A stretch of DNA of 7,776 bases from Bacillota bacterium (GTDB lineage: Bacteria > Bacillota > Bacilli > Bacillales_B > DSM-18226), in contig JAUZQA010000183.1 in the NCBI GenBank assembly GCA_030705665.1, positions 1 through 7,776 on the forward strand, in the 5' to 3' direction. The notes below the pieces were generated by a model. The model was not told where the DNA came from. It made no database searches and saw nothing but the letters and a program-made list of their open reading frames with translations. Of the stretch, positions 1 through 6,238 are shown piece by piece. The stretch's first letter is position 1. Each line of letters opens with the position of its first letter. The translations under genes and the position numbers were made by a program.

Positions 1-1
1 A

Positions 2-1012
2 GTAACTGAAACGGAAGTAAAGGCCTTGTCCATTTGGATGAGTCTGAAATGTGGAATTGTTGATCTTCCGTATGGCGGTGGCAAAGGCGGTATAGTCTGT
101 GATCCTCGGGATATGTCTTTTCGAGAGCTGGAGAGATTAAGCCGAGGCTATGTTAGAGCCATTAGCCAAATAGTTGGGCCAACAAAGGATATTCCCGCTC
201 CGGATGTTTTCACTAACTCGCAAATCATGGCATGGATGATGGATGAATACAGCAGAATTGATGAATTTAATTCCCCAGGCTTTATAACTGGAAAGCCTCT
301 TGTATTAGGAGGCTCACACGGCCGTGAATCCGCAACTGCAAAGGGAGTAACCATTTGTATTCGAGAAGCGGCAAAGAAAAAGGAAATTAAACTAGAAGGG
401 GCAAAGGTGATTGTCCAAGGTTTCGGCAATGCAGGAAGCTATCTATCAAAATTTATGCATGATGCCGGAGCAAATGTGGTTGGAATTTCTGATGCATATG
501 GTGCTTTGTATGATGAAAACGGACTGGATATAGATTACCTGTTAGACCGCCGTGATAGTTTTGGTACTGTAACGAAATTATTTAATAACACGATTACGAA
601 TAAGGAACTGCTTGAACTTAATTGTGATATTTTAGTTCCTGCAGCGATTGAAAACCAAATTACAGAAGAAAATGCAAACAATATTAAGGCTGGCATTGTT
701 GTAGAGGCAGCTAACGGTCCGACAACACTTGAAGCAACCGAAATATTAACGAATCGGGGTATACTTCTAGTACCTGATGTATTAGCTTCTGCAGGGGGAG
801 TAACCGTTTCCTATTTTGAATGGGTGCAAAACAATCAAGGGTATTATTGGTCTGAAGAAGAAGTGGAAGAAAAATTAGAAAAGGTTATGGTAAAATCATT
901 TAATAGCATATATAATACAGCCCAAACACGTCGGGTAGATATGCGCCTTGCTGCCTATATGGTAGGAGTAAGAAAAATGGCCGAAGCTAGCCGTTTTAGA
1001 GGGTGGATCTAA
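2..1012 (+). CDS. gudB: NAD-dependent glutamate dehydrogenase, catabolic (partial, 5' end outside window)
   Basis: The enzyme oxidatively deaminates glutamate to 2-oxoglutarate and ammonium in the cytoplasm. The reading frame is open from base 2, so 336 codons plus the stop are present; the family is usually about 424 residues, so roughly 88 N-terminal residues are missing. In fragment numbering, LPYGGGKGG (residues 22-30) carries the signature catalytic lysine at 28 (bases 83-85). PAPDV supplies the downstream catalytic aspartate, and VQGFGNAG is the Rossmann dinucleotide-binding loop. The C-terminus (ASRFRGWI) is intact. I choose gudB over the paralogue rocG because ypdA follows directly, as in B. 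subtilis. The VKA segment (bases 17-25) is present once, without the 9-bp duplication that inactivates gudB in laboratory strain 168, so the product should be active. A terminator follows, so the gene ends its transcript. Confidence 0.95.
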   Translation, partial: VTETEVKALSIWMSLKCGIVDLPYGGGKGGIVCDPRDMSFRELERLSRGYVRAISQIVGPTKDIPAPDVFTNSQIMAWMMDEYSRIDEFNSPGFITGKPLVLGGSHGRESATAKGVTICIREAAKKKEIKLEGAKVIVQGFGNAGSYLSKFMHDAGANVVGISDAYGALYDENGLDIDYLLDRRDSFGTVTKLFNNTITNKELLELNCDILVPAAIENQITEENANNIKAGIVVEAANGPTTLEATEILTNRGILLVPDVLASAGGVTVSYFEWVQNNQGYYWSEEEVEEKLEKVMVKSFNSIYNTAQTRRVDMRLAAYMVGVRKMAEASRFRGWI

Positions 1013-1034
1013 GCCTTTACATTGAAACATATTG

Positions 1035-1071
1035 AAAAATCTCCTATCATGGAACGTGATGGGAGTTTTTT
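1035..1071 (+). terminator. Rho-independent terminator after gudB
   Basis: CTCCTATCA (1041-1049) pairs with TGATGGGAG (1058-1066), giving a 9-bp stem with one T-G wobble. A run of six T (1066-1071) follows and an A-run (1035-1039) precedes, so it could also work in reverse. It begins 23 bases after the gudB stop codon. Confidence 0.88.
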
Positions 1072-1130
1072 AATTTAACCTAATTTTCAATATTAATAAG
1101 GTACATACTGTTTTGTTAAGGAGTGTTACA

Positions 1131-2105
1131 ATGCAAAAGGAAGACGTTATTATTATAGGAGCGGGACCTTGTGGATTAGCCGCGGCAATTTCGATAAAAA
1201 AAATCGGGGGAAATCCACTTATTATTGAAAAGGGCAACATTGTGAATGCCATATATAAATATCCTACACATCAAACCTTCTTTAGTACGAGTGAAAAGCT
1301 GGAAATCGGTGATATTCCTTTTGTTACTGAAAATTATAAACCAAAAAGAAATCAGGCCCTTGTTTATTATCGTGAAATAGCAAAGCGGGAACACTTGCGA
1401 ATTAACGCCTATGAGAAAGTTGATGAAGTAAAAAAGCTTCCTGATGGTCAATTTACAGTAATAACAGATAAGGATGTTTATTTAGCATCCAACGTAATTA
1501 TTGCAACTGGCTACTATGATCATCCCAACTATATGAATGTTCCCGGTGAGAATTTGCCAAAAGTTTTCCACTATTTCAAGGAAGCTCATCCTTATTTTGA
1601 TAAAGATGTCTGTGTCATCGGTGGTAAAAATTCCAGTGTGGATGCCTCAATTGAATTGGTTAAGGCAGGAGCAAGAGTGACCGTTTTGTACCGAGGCGGT
1701 AAATACTCAGAAAGTATCAAGCCATGGATTTTGCCTGAATTTGATTCTTTAGTAAGAAAAGGAATTATTTTCATGGAATTCGAGGCGAATGTGAAAGAAG
1801 TAACAAATAATTCTGTTGTCTATTTCAAACATGGCCAGCAGAAAACAATCAAAAATGATTTTATTTTCGCGATGACTGGTTATCACCCAGATCATCAATT
1901 TTTAAAAAAGATGGGGATAAAAATTGATGAGGCAACAGGAAGTCCTCTTTATGACGAGGAAACAATGGAAACAAATATTGCAGGTATTTATATCGCAGGG
2001 GTCATTGCCGCTGGAAATAATGCAAATGAAATATTTATTGAAAATGGAAGATTTCATGGTGATTTGATTGCAAGAGCCATCGCCGAAAAAATAAATAGTA
2101 AATAA
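1131..2105 (+). CDS. ypdA: Bacillithiol-disulfide reductase YpdA (Bdr), FAD/NADPH flavoprotein
   Basis: YpdA is a cytosolic NADPH-dependent flavoprotein that reduces oxidised bacillithiol (BSSB) and so keeps the Bacillus low-molecular-weight thiol pool reduced, working with bacilliredoxins. The 324-residue product has an N-terminal FAD-binding Rossmann motif, GAGPCG at residues 10-15. Its cysteine at position 14 corresponds to the conserved active-site Cys14 described for YpdA. A second dinucleotide (NADPH) motif, VIGGKNSS, lies at residues 162-169. The classical CxxC of thioredoxin reductases is absent, as expected for this family. The start is ATG 1131, seven bases after AAGGAG (1118-1123). 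An in-frame TTG at 1113 is rejected because it would overlap that ribosome-binding site. The gene stands between the gudB terminator and prsW, and no clear terminator follows it. Confidence 0.93.
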   Translation: MQKEDVIIIGAGPCGLAAAISIKKIGGNPLIIEKGNIVNAIYKYPTHQTFFSTSEKLEIGDIPFVTENYKPKRNQALVYYREIAKREHLRINAYEKVDEVKKLPDGQFTVITDKDVYLASNVIIATGYYDHPNYMNVPGENLPKVFHYFKEAHPYFDKDVCVIGGKNSSVDASIELVKAGARVTVLYRGGKYSESIKPWILPEFDSLVRKGIIFMEFEANVKEVTNNSVVYFKHGQQKTIKNDFIFAMTGYHPDHQFLKKMGIKIDEATGSPLYDEETMETNIAGIYIAGVIAAGNNANEIFIENGRFHGDLIARAIAEKINSK

Positions 2106-2145
2106 AGAAACTCGATAATTTTTAATGTTATTTACTAATATTCCA

Positions 2146-2154
2146 TGTTACGAT
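2146..2154 (+). promoter_or_regulatory. Weak candidate extended -10 promoter for prsW
   Basis: TGTTACGAT gives the TGn extension plus a hexamer, TACGAT, that matches TATAAT at four of six bases, 30 bases upstream of the prsW ATG. No convincing -35 lies 16-18 bases upstream. prsW may instead be read through from ypdA, because no terminator separates them. Confidence 0.25.
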
Positions 2155-2183
2155 TAAGAAAATGATGGAAAAGAGGATAATTC

Positions 2184-2873
2184 ATGCTGGGAATCCTATC
2201 CGCCGGAATTGCCCCCGGATTAGCATTACTGAGTTTTTTTTATTTGAAGGATGAGTATGAAGCCGAGCCCATCCCCTACGTGTTAAGGACCTTTATATAT
2301 GGGGCTTTACTGGTGCTTCCAATCATGTTTATTCAGCATGTCCTGCAAGTAGAGAACTTGATTAAATCTGAATTTTTCGATGCATTTATATCCTCAGGTA
2401 TGTTTGAAGAACTTTTTAAATGGCTTCTTCTTTACTATGTTATTTACCGAAATGTTGAATTTGATGAACCTTTTGACGGAATTGTTTATGGGGCCTCTGT
2501 TTCCTTGGGATTTGCTACAACTGAAAACATATTTTATTTAGTCAGTCATGGAGTTGAACATGCGGTTTCCAGGGCGCTGCTGCCGGTTTCCAGTCATGCC
2601 CTGTTTGGGGTAATCATGGGTTTTTATTTAAGCAGGGCAAAATTTACTGAGGGGTTAAAAGTAACAGGTGTAATCGTTGCACTTATACTTCCCACACTTC
2701 TGCATGGATTTTATGATTATATTCTCATTTCACAGGAGAATTGGATCTATATGATCATGCCATTTATGATCTTTCTTTGGTGGCTTGGTCTAAGAAAGGT
2801 TAAAATGGCTAAAATTTTAAGCGCTAAACACTTTAATAAACCCTATCCTTTCCAAAAAACCCTACATTCCTAA
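2184..2873 (+). CDS. prsW: PrsW-type membrane protease, site-1 protease for anti-sigma factor RsiW
   Basis: In B. subtilis PrsW makes the first cut in the membrane-bound anti-sigma factor RsiW, which leads to release of SigW during envelope stress such as antimicrobial peptide attack. The 229-residue product is a polytopic membrane protein with hydrophobic stretches near residues 3-20, 33-50, 78-88, 100-120, 136-150, 158-173 and 187-203. The diagnostic EExxK motif is Glu75-Glu76-Leu-Phe-Lys79. Further conserved polar elements are TTENIF (112-117), SSHALFG (136-142) and HGFYDY (174-179). Glu75, Glu76 and His175-region residues are those reported as important in B. subtilis PrsW; here the last histidine is residue 174. 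AAGAGG (2171-2176) lies seven bases before the ATG. The tail is about 11 residues longer than the roughly 218-residue B. subtilis protein, and its final codons lie in a terminator stem. rsiW and sigW are not in the window. Confidence 0.9.
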   Translation: MLGILSAGIAPGLALLSFFYLKDEYEAEPIPYVLRTFIYGALLVLPIMFIQHVLQVENLIKSEFFDAFISSGMFEELFKWLLLYYVIYRNVEFDEPFDGIVYGASVSLGFATTENIFYLVSHGVEHAVSRALLPVSSHALFGVIMGFYLSRAKFTEGLKVTGVIVALILPTLLHGFYDYILISQENWIYMIMPFMIFLWWLGLRKVKMAKILSAKHFNKPYPFQKTLHS

Positions 2874-2889
2874 ATGTAGGGTTTTTTTT
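2854..2889 (+). terminator. Strong Rho-independent terminator overlapping the 3' end of prsW
   Basis: CCCTACATT (2860-2868) and AATGTAGGG (2873-2881) form a perfect 9-bp stem with a four-base loop (CCTA), followed by eight T (2882-2889) and preceded by a run of A. The left arm encodes the last PrsW residues, and the TAA stop (2871-2873) spans loop and right arm. The flanking A and T runs allow function in both directions. Confidence 0.93.
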
Positions 2890-2918
2890 GAATAAAACTT
2901 CCAATAAAACAGAAAATA
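2889..2918 (+). promoter_or_regulatory. Candidate sigma-G promoter for sleB-ypeB
   Basis: TGAATA (2889-2894) fits the forespore sigma-G -35 pattern. After a 17-base spacer, GAAAATA (2912-2918) is an imperfect match to the CATnnTA-type -10. In B. subtilis the sleB-ypeB operon is sigma-G dependent, which is the main reason to propose it. The -35 overlaps the end of the prsW terminator T-run. The imperfect -10 keeps confidence low. Confidence 0.35.
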
Positions 2919-2953
2919 GTTTTATCGTATATTACATTTGGGGGTTATTTTTC

Positions 2954-3784
2954 ATGATAAAGAAAAAAGTTCTGCTAAATGCCTTCATTCTAATCTCCCT
3001 TTGTATTCTGCCGTTATCACTTTTTGAAAAAATCGGGACTGTCCAAGCTTTTTCAGGCCAAGTATTACAACGCGGTGCAGCGGGTGATGACGTGATTGAA
3101 TTGCAATCAAGACTCCAGTATATCGGATATTATAGCGGGAAAATAACTGGAGTCTTTGATTGGGGAACATACTGGGCATTAAGAAACTTTCAACAAGCTT
3201 ACGGAATGCCTGTTGATGGATTAGCAGGAAAAACGACAAAAGAAAAATTATTACAGGTAAGCAGCTATAACGAACAGTATATTAAAAGCAAAGTTAATTC
3301 CGGGCAAGACGTTACTAATTACGGACCAGGAAAAGGCAATAATGCAACAAACACTAACAATAACAACAGTTCAACATCTATGGGAACAGCACCCAAAAAA
3401 CCAACTGCTGTAAACACACCGCAAGGATACTCACAAAACGATATTCAATTAATGGCAAATGCCGTTTATGGGGAATCAAGAGGGGAACCCTTTATCGGGC
3501 AGGTAGCGGTTGCCGCCGTTATTCTTAACAGAGTACAAAGTGCCTCCTTCCCTAACACAGTTGCCGGCGTTATTTTTCAACCTGGTGCTTTTACAGCTGT
3601 TTCTGATGGTCAAATCTGGCTTACCCCTAATCCGCAAGCAAAAGAAGCGGTAGTGGATGCTATAAATGGATGGGATCCGACTGGCAATGCCTTGTATTAT
3701 TTTAACCCTGCCACTGCCACAAGCTCTTGGATATGGAATCGACCGCAAATTAAAAAAATTGGGAAACATATATTCTGCAAGTAA
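2954..3784 (+). CDS. sleB: Spore cortex-lytic enzyme SleB (germination-specific lytic transglycosylase)
   Basis: SleB is exported from the forespore into the developing spore and, at germination, cleaves muramic-delta-lactam-containing cortex peptidoglycan. The 276-residue product has a basic, hydrophobic N-terminal signal peptide with a likely cut after Ala32 (V-Q-A). A peptidoglycan-binding repeat domain follows (about residues 37-102, with GDDVIELQSRL and PVDGLAGKTT). Next come a low-complexity Asn/Thr/Ser/Pro linker (about 125-157) and the hydrolase_2 catalytic domain (about 160-276). YGESRGEP (172-179) contains the probable catalytic Glu174, and DPTGNALYYFNP (241-252) is a family hallmark. 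The intact end, GKHIFCK, matches the family. The start is ATG 2954, nine bases after GGGGG (2940-2944); an upstream in-frame TTG at 2888 lies in the terminator T-run and is rejected. ypeB begins 13 bases after the stop. Confidence 0.95.
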   Translation: MIKKKVLLNAFILISLCILPLSLFEKIGTVQAFSGQVLQRGAAGDDVIELQSRLQYIGYYSGKITGVFDWGTYWALRNFQQAYGMPVDGLAGKTTKEKLLQVSSYNEQYIKSKVNSGQDVTNYGPGKGNNATNTNNNNSSTSMGTAPKKPTAVNTPQGYSQNDIQLMANAVYGESRGEPFIGQVAVAAVILNRVQSASFPNTVAGVIFQPGAFTAVSDGQIWLTPNPQAKEAVVDAINGWDPTGNALYYFNPATATSSWIWNRPQIKKIGKHIFCK

Positions 3785-3785
3785 T

Positions 3786-3800
3786 GGGGTGATTGTTTTG
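3786..3800 (+). promoter_or_regulatory. Ribosome-binding site that sets the TTG start of ypeB
   Basis: GGGGTGAT (3786-3793) matches the GGTGAT part of the Bacillus anti-Shine-Dalgarno complement and places TTG 3798 at a normal distance. No ATG in frame offers a family-like N-terminus; the frame upstream of it runs through sleB. Confidence 0.75.
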
Positions 3801-5147
3801 ATTAGAGGAATTTTAATTACGATTCTCGCTCTCGGTATAGCGGGGACAGCTTTTTGGGGTTATCAGGAGCATCGGGATAAGAATGCTGTTTTATTAAATG
3901 CTGAAAACAACTATCAACGTGCTTTTCATAATCTCTCCTTTCATATTGATTTATTACACGATAAAATCGGTTCAACTCTTGCCATGAACTCCCGTCAATC
4001 ATTGTCACCTGGATTAGTGGAGGTATGGAAAATCACTTCTCAGGCCCATGGTGATGTCGGTCAATTGCCGTTAACATTGCTCCCGTTTAATAAAACAGAA
4101 GAGTTTTTGGCCAATATTGGTAATTTTAGTTATCGAGCAGCGGTACGAGATTTAGATAAGACCCCTCTATCCAATCAAGAATACAATACACTAAAGGTCC
4201 TGTATAAAAAGTCTGGAGAAATTCAAAAAGAATTGAGAAATGTTCAAAGTATAGCACTTAAGCACAATCTGCGCTGGATGGACGTCGAAATGGCGTTAGC
4301 GTCTGGTAAAGAAAATGCAGATAACACGATTATCGATGGGTTTAAAACGGTTGAAAAAACAGTTTCAGGCTATACAGACACAGATTTTGGACCATCGTTT
4401 ACGAACATGCAAACCAAAGATGAAAATTTTAATAATATTAAAGGAAAACAAATTTCTAGAAGCGAGGCAGGTACTATAGCAAAGAAATTTGTTAATATGG
4501 AACAATCCGATCAAGTAAAAGTGACACAAAACGGAAAAGGATCTGACTATGGTTTTTATAGTGTTTCTCTTAAAAATTCAAAATCCAACGAAGAAGTTAA
4601 CATGGATATTACCGAAAAAGGCGGCTATCCAATTTGGTTTATTAATTCCAGAAATGTCACAACTCAAAAATTAAGTCTTAACGATGCAAGCAATCAGGCG
4701 GCAGCTTTCTTAAAGGCCAGAGGCATTAATGGAATGGAGTTATATGAAAGTGCTCAATATGATAATATTGGAGTTTTTGATTTTGTAGCAAAACAAGATA
4801 ACATAAGAATATATCCTGAATCAATAAAACTAAAGGTAGCACTAGATAATGGAAGTATTGTTGGTTATTCTGCTGAAGAGTATTTAAAGTCGCATCAGAA
4901 TCGTGTCCTTCCTGCTCCTACCATAACGAAAGAACAAGCCCAGACAAAAACGAATCCGAACTTTAAGGTAATGGAATCTCGAGAAGCTGTTATTTTAAAT
5001 GACTTGAATAAAGAAGTTCTATGTTATGAATTTTTAGGTGTTATCGATCATGATACCTATCGGATTTTTATAAATGCAGAAAATGGACAAGAGGAAAAAG
5101 TAGAGAAACTCAAAAATCCGGATGAAATTTCCGAAAATGTTATGTAG
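3798..5147 (+). CDS. ypeB: Germination protein YpeB, partner and stabiliser of SleB
   Basis: YpeB is needed for SleB to accumulate in the dormant spore, and the two proteins depend on each other; YpeB is cleaved during germination. The product is 449 residues, essentially the family length of about 450. It has an N-terminal hydrophobic segment (residues 4-21) that acts as an uncleaved anchor or signal. An alpha-helical N-terminal region follows (about 25-190, with ENNYQRAFHNL and DKIGSTLAMNS). The C-terminal half (about 215-437) holds PepSY-type repeats: RSEAGTIAKKFV (221-232), LNDASNQAAAFLKARG (294-309) and TKEQAQTK (377-384). Initiation at TTG 3798 gives the family N-terminus MIRGIL. The gene lies 13 bases after sleB on the same transcript, and its TAG stop overlaps the terminator stem. 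No truncation or frameshift is visible. Confidence 0.94.
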   Translation: MIRGILITILALGIAGTAFWGYQEHRDKNAVLLNAENNYQRAFHNLSFHIDLLHDKIGSTLAMNSRQSLSPGLVEVWKITSQAHGDVGQLPLTLLPFNKTEEFLANIGNFSYRAAVRDLDKTPLSNQEYNTLKVLYKKSGEIQKELRNVQSIALKHNLRWMDVEMALASGKENADNTIIDGFKTVEKTVSGYTDTDFGPSFTNMQTKDENFNNIKGKQISRSEAGTIAKKFVNMEQSDQVKVTQNGKGSDYGFYSVSLKNSKSNEEVNMDITEKGGYPIWFINSRNVTTQKLSLNDASNQAAAFLKARGINGMELYESAQYDNIGVFDFVAKQDNIRIYPESIKLKVALDNGSIVGYSAEEYLKSHQNRVLPAPTITKEQAQTKTNPNFKVMESREAVILNDLNKEVLCYEFLGVIDHDTYRIFINAENGQEEKVEKLKNPDEISENVM

Positions 5148-5177
5148 GAAAAGCGAGAATTGCTTTTCCTTTTTTTT
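5146..5177 (+). terminator. Rho-independent terminator of the sleB-ypeB operon
   Basis: AGGAAAAGC (5146-5154) and GCTTTTCCT (5162-5170) form a perfect 9-bp stem with a seven-base loop (GAGAATT). The T-run covers 5170-5177. The first two stem bases are the last two bases of the ypeB TAG stop codon, so the terminator starts inside the gene. Confidence 0.92.
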
Positions 5178-5218
5178 ATATCATGTAATAATAAAATTAG
5201 TTCAAGTATGGATGTGGT

Positions 5219-5237
5219 AAGGGAGTGTTTTGATTTG
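5219..5237 (+). promoter_or_regulatory. Ribosome-binding site that sets the TTG start of ypfA
   Basis: AAGGGAG (5219-5225) is followed nine bases later by TTG 5235. The alternatives are poor: TTG 5160 lies in the ypeB terminator, and ATG 5208 has no ribosome-binding site and would place this purine-rich site inside the coding sequence. Confidence 0.75.
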
Positions 5238-5906
5238 ATACAAATCGGTGATGTTTTAACACTTGAACTAATATCTCAAAGCGCTGAATCAGATGCAGAG
5301 AAGTTTAAATGCAGGCTGGTGGATATAAAAGAAAATGCCTTTTATATTGATTATCCGATTAGCTTAAGGACAAATAGAGCCGCTTTTTTGTTAGATGGAA
5401 CACAACTCAAAGTTACTTTTGTCGGAAGTGATGGCTCATCTATTTATTTATTTGAATCGGAAATTAACGGGAGAATCAAAAAAAATATTCCTATGTTAAT
5501 CCTTACATATCCAGGAGACAAGAATTTAATTAAAATTCAGCGCCGCCAATATGTTAGAGTGGAGACTGCGGTTGACATTGCAATCCATCCATTGGAATAT
5601 GAATTTGATCCAATTACAACGATTACAGACGATATTAGTGCTGGGGGAGCAGCTGTTTTAATCCCTAATGAAATTCATTTTAAAACGGATATGAGAATTT
5701 TAGCATGGTTAGTTTTGGTGATGCAAAATGGGGAATACCATTACCTGAAACTCCAATGCAAAATTGTTAGAATTCTTCCATTTAATGAAACTAGAAATAA
5801 AATATCCATTCAATTTATCGATGTTTCCAACCAGGAAAGGCAATTGCTTTTACGCTATAGTTTTGAAAGACAATTAGAGGCAAAGAAGAAGGGACTTATT
5901 TTATAG
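5235..5906 (+). CDS. ypfA: PilZ/YcgR-family c-di-GMP receptor, flagellar brake (MotI)
   Basis: In B. subtilis YpfA (MotI, also called DgrA) binds cyclic di-GMP and then interacts with the stator protein MotA to disengage the flagellar motor. The 223-residue product, close to the roughly 217 of B. subtilis, has an N-terminal YcgR-like beta domain (about residues 1-95) and a C-terminal PilZ domain (about 100-210). The c-di-GMP signature is complete: RxxxR at Arg104 to Arg108 (within RRQYVR) and D-x-S-x-x-G at Asp133, Ser135 and Gly138. Ligand binding should therefore be retained. There is no signal peptide or membrane segment, so it is cytosolic. The TTG start gives MIQIGD, resembling the B. 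subtilis N-terminus. It follows the ypeB terminator and so needs its own promoter, which I could not place confidently. ypfB begins 59 bases after the stop. Confidence 0.9.
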   Translation: MIQIGDVLTLELISQSAESDAEKFKCRLVDIKENAFYIDYPISLRTNRAAFLLDGTQLKVTFVGSDGSSIYLFESEINGRIKKNIPMLILTYPGDKNLIKIQRRQYVRVETAVDIAIHPLEYEFDPITTITDDISAGGAAVLIPNEIHFKTDMRILAWLVLVMQNGEYHYLKLQCKIVRILPFNETRNKISIQFIDVSNQERQLLLRYSFERQLEAKKKGLIL

Positions 5907-5916
5907 CATAAAATAG

Positions 5917-5965
5917 TTTGATCACTCAAATAATAGGTCTAACCTTTGTTTGTGGAGTGATCAAA
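5917..5965 (+). promoter_or_regulatory. 11-bp inverted repeat enclosing the ypfB ribosome-binding site
   Basis: TTTGATCACTC (5917-5927) is the exact reverse complement of GAGTGATCAAA (5955-5965), with a 27-base loop. The right arm contains three of the four bases of the ypfB Shine-Dalgarno GGAG (5954-5957) and ends at the base before the GTG start. The left arm can instead form a local five-pair hairpin, TTTGA (5917-5921) with TCAAA (5926-5930). A role as an mRNA switch, a translational-coupling device or a protein-binding operator is inference. Confidence 0.6.
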
Positions 5966-6145
5966 GTGAAAACAATTGAGAGAGTTATCATGAAAGTGGC
6001 TGTTATTCAATTCGTCTTACTACTTTTGACACAATTAATTTTTCATCAACTGGATGAAATTCCGCAGCTGAAACAAATAACCAAATATGAAGGTGTTACG
6101 AAAAATACGATGACAAAAATAGTTGAAACGATGAGTAATAAATGA
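5966..6145 (+). CDS. ypfB: YpfB-like small single-pass membrane protein of unknown function
   Basis: This encodes a 59-residue protein with a basic N-terminus (KTIERVIMK), one hydrophobic helix (about residues 11-26, VAVIQFVLLLLTQLIF) and a polar C-terminal tail ending in MSNK. That is the architecture of a membrane-anchored small protein, with the tail probably outside by the positive-inside rule. I assign YpfB from its position between ypfA and cmk and from its size; the family has no known function. The start is GTG 5966, eight bases after GGAG (5954-5957), in a near-complete anti-SD match, GGAGTGATC. An upstream in-frame TTG at 5918 would add 16 residues but lies in the inverted repeat without a ribosome-binding site. 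It is probably cotranscribed with ypfA, since no terminator lies between them, and it ends at a short terminator. Confidence 0.8.
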   Translation: MKTIERVIMKVAVIQFVLLLLTQLIFHQLDEIPQLKQITKYEGVTKNTMTKIVETMSNK

Positions 6146-6170
6146 AGCAGGGCTTACCTGCTTTGTTTTT
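6145..6170 (+). terminator. Moderate Rho-independent terminator after ypfB
   Basis: AAGCAGG (6145-6151) pairs with CCTGCTT (6157-6163) in a 7-bp stem with a five-base loop, followed by TTTGTTTTT (6162-6170). The T-run is interrupted by one G, so termination may be partial. The stem starts on the last base of the ypfB stop codon. Confidence 0.75.
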
Positions 6171-6194
6171 ATTATAAAAGGTAATAAAGGATTA

Positions 6195-6203
6195 TGTTAA
6201 AAT
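6195..6203 (+). promoter_or_regulatory. Probable extended -10 promoter for cmk-plsC
   Basis: TG-T-TAAAAT combines the TGn extension with a hexamer (6198-6203) that matches TATAAT at five of six bases. No good -35 stands 16-18 bases upstream, as is common for extended -10 promoters. Transcription would start near 6210, leaving a leader of about 30 bases before cmk. Its position just after the ypfB terminator supports it. Confidence 0.5.
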
Positions 6204-6238
6204 AGAAGTAGAATTGTAAAAAGGTTTTAGGAGGATTT

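Noticed and set aside
1021..1040. Imperfect tandem repeat ATTGAAACAT / ATTGAAAAAT after gudB
   Set aside because: Two short AT-rich units that match at nine of ten bases next to a terminator A-run are likely chance.
2888..2953. 22-residue N-terminal extension of SleB from an upstream TTG
   Set aside because: The TTG overlaps the prsW terminator T-run, lacks a ribosome-binding site, and would bury the normal signal peptide; ATG 2954 follows GGGGG.
3002..3004. Cysteine 17 in the SleB signal peptide as a lipoprotein attachment site
   Set aside because: The preceding residues are I-S-L, with leucine where a lipobox needs Gly, Ala or Ser, and a standard signal peptidase I site (V-Q-A) lies downstream.
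3476..3769. 97-codon open frame on the minus strand inside sleB, and similar minus-strand frames at 148-429, 1176-1451, 2985-3239 and 3817-4008
   Set aside because: All lie opposite strongly recognised genes, have no family-like protein sequence and no convincing ribosome-binding site; they are shadows of the coding strand.
5186..5197. TAAAAT (5192-5197) as the -10 of a ypfA promoter
   Set aside because: The hexamer is good, but the position for the -35 falls in the terminator T-run and there is no adjacent TGn; in such AT-rich sequence I cannot support it.
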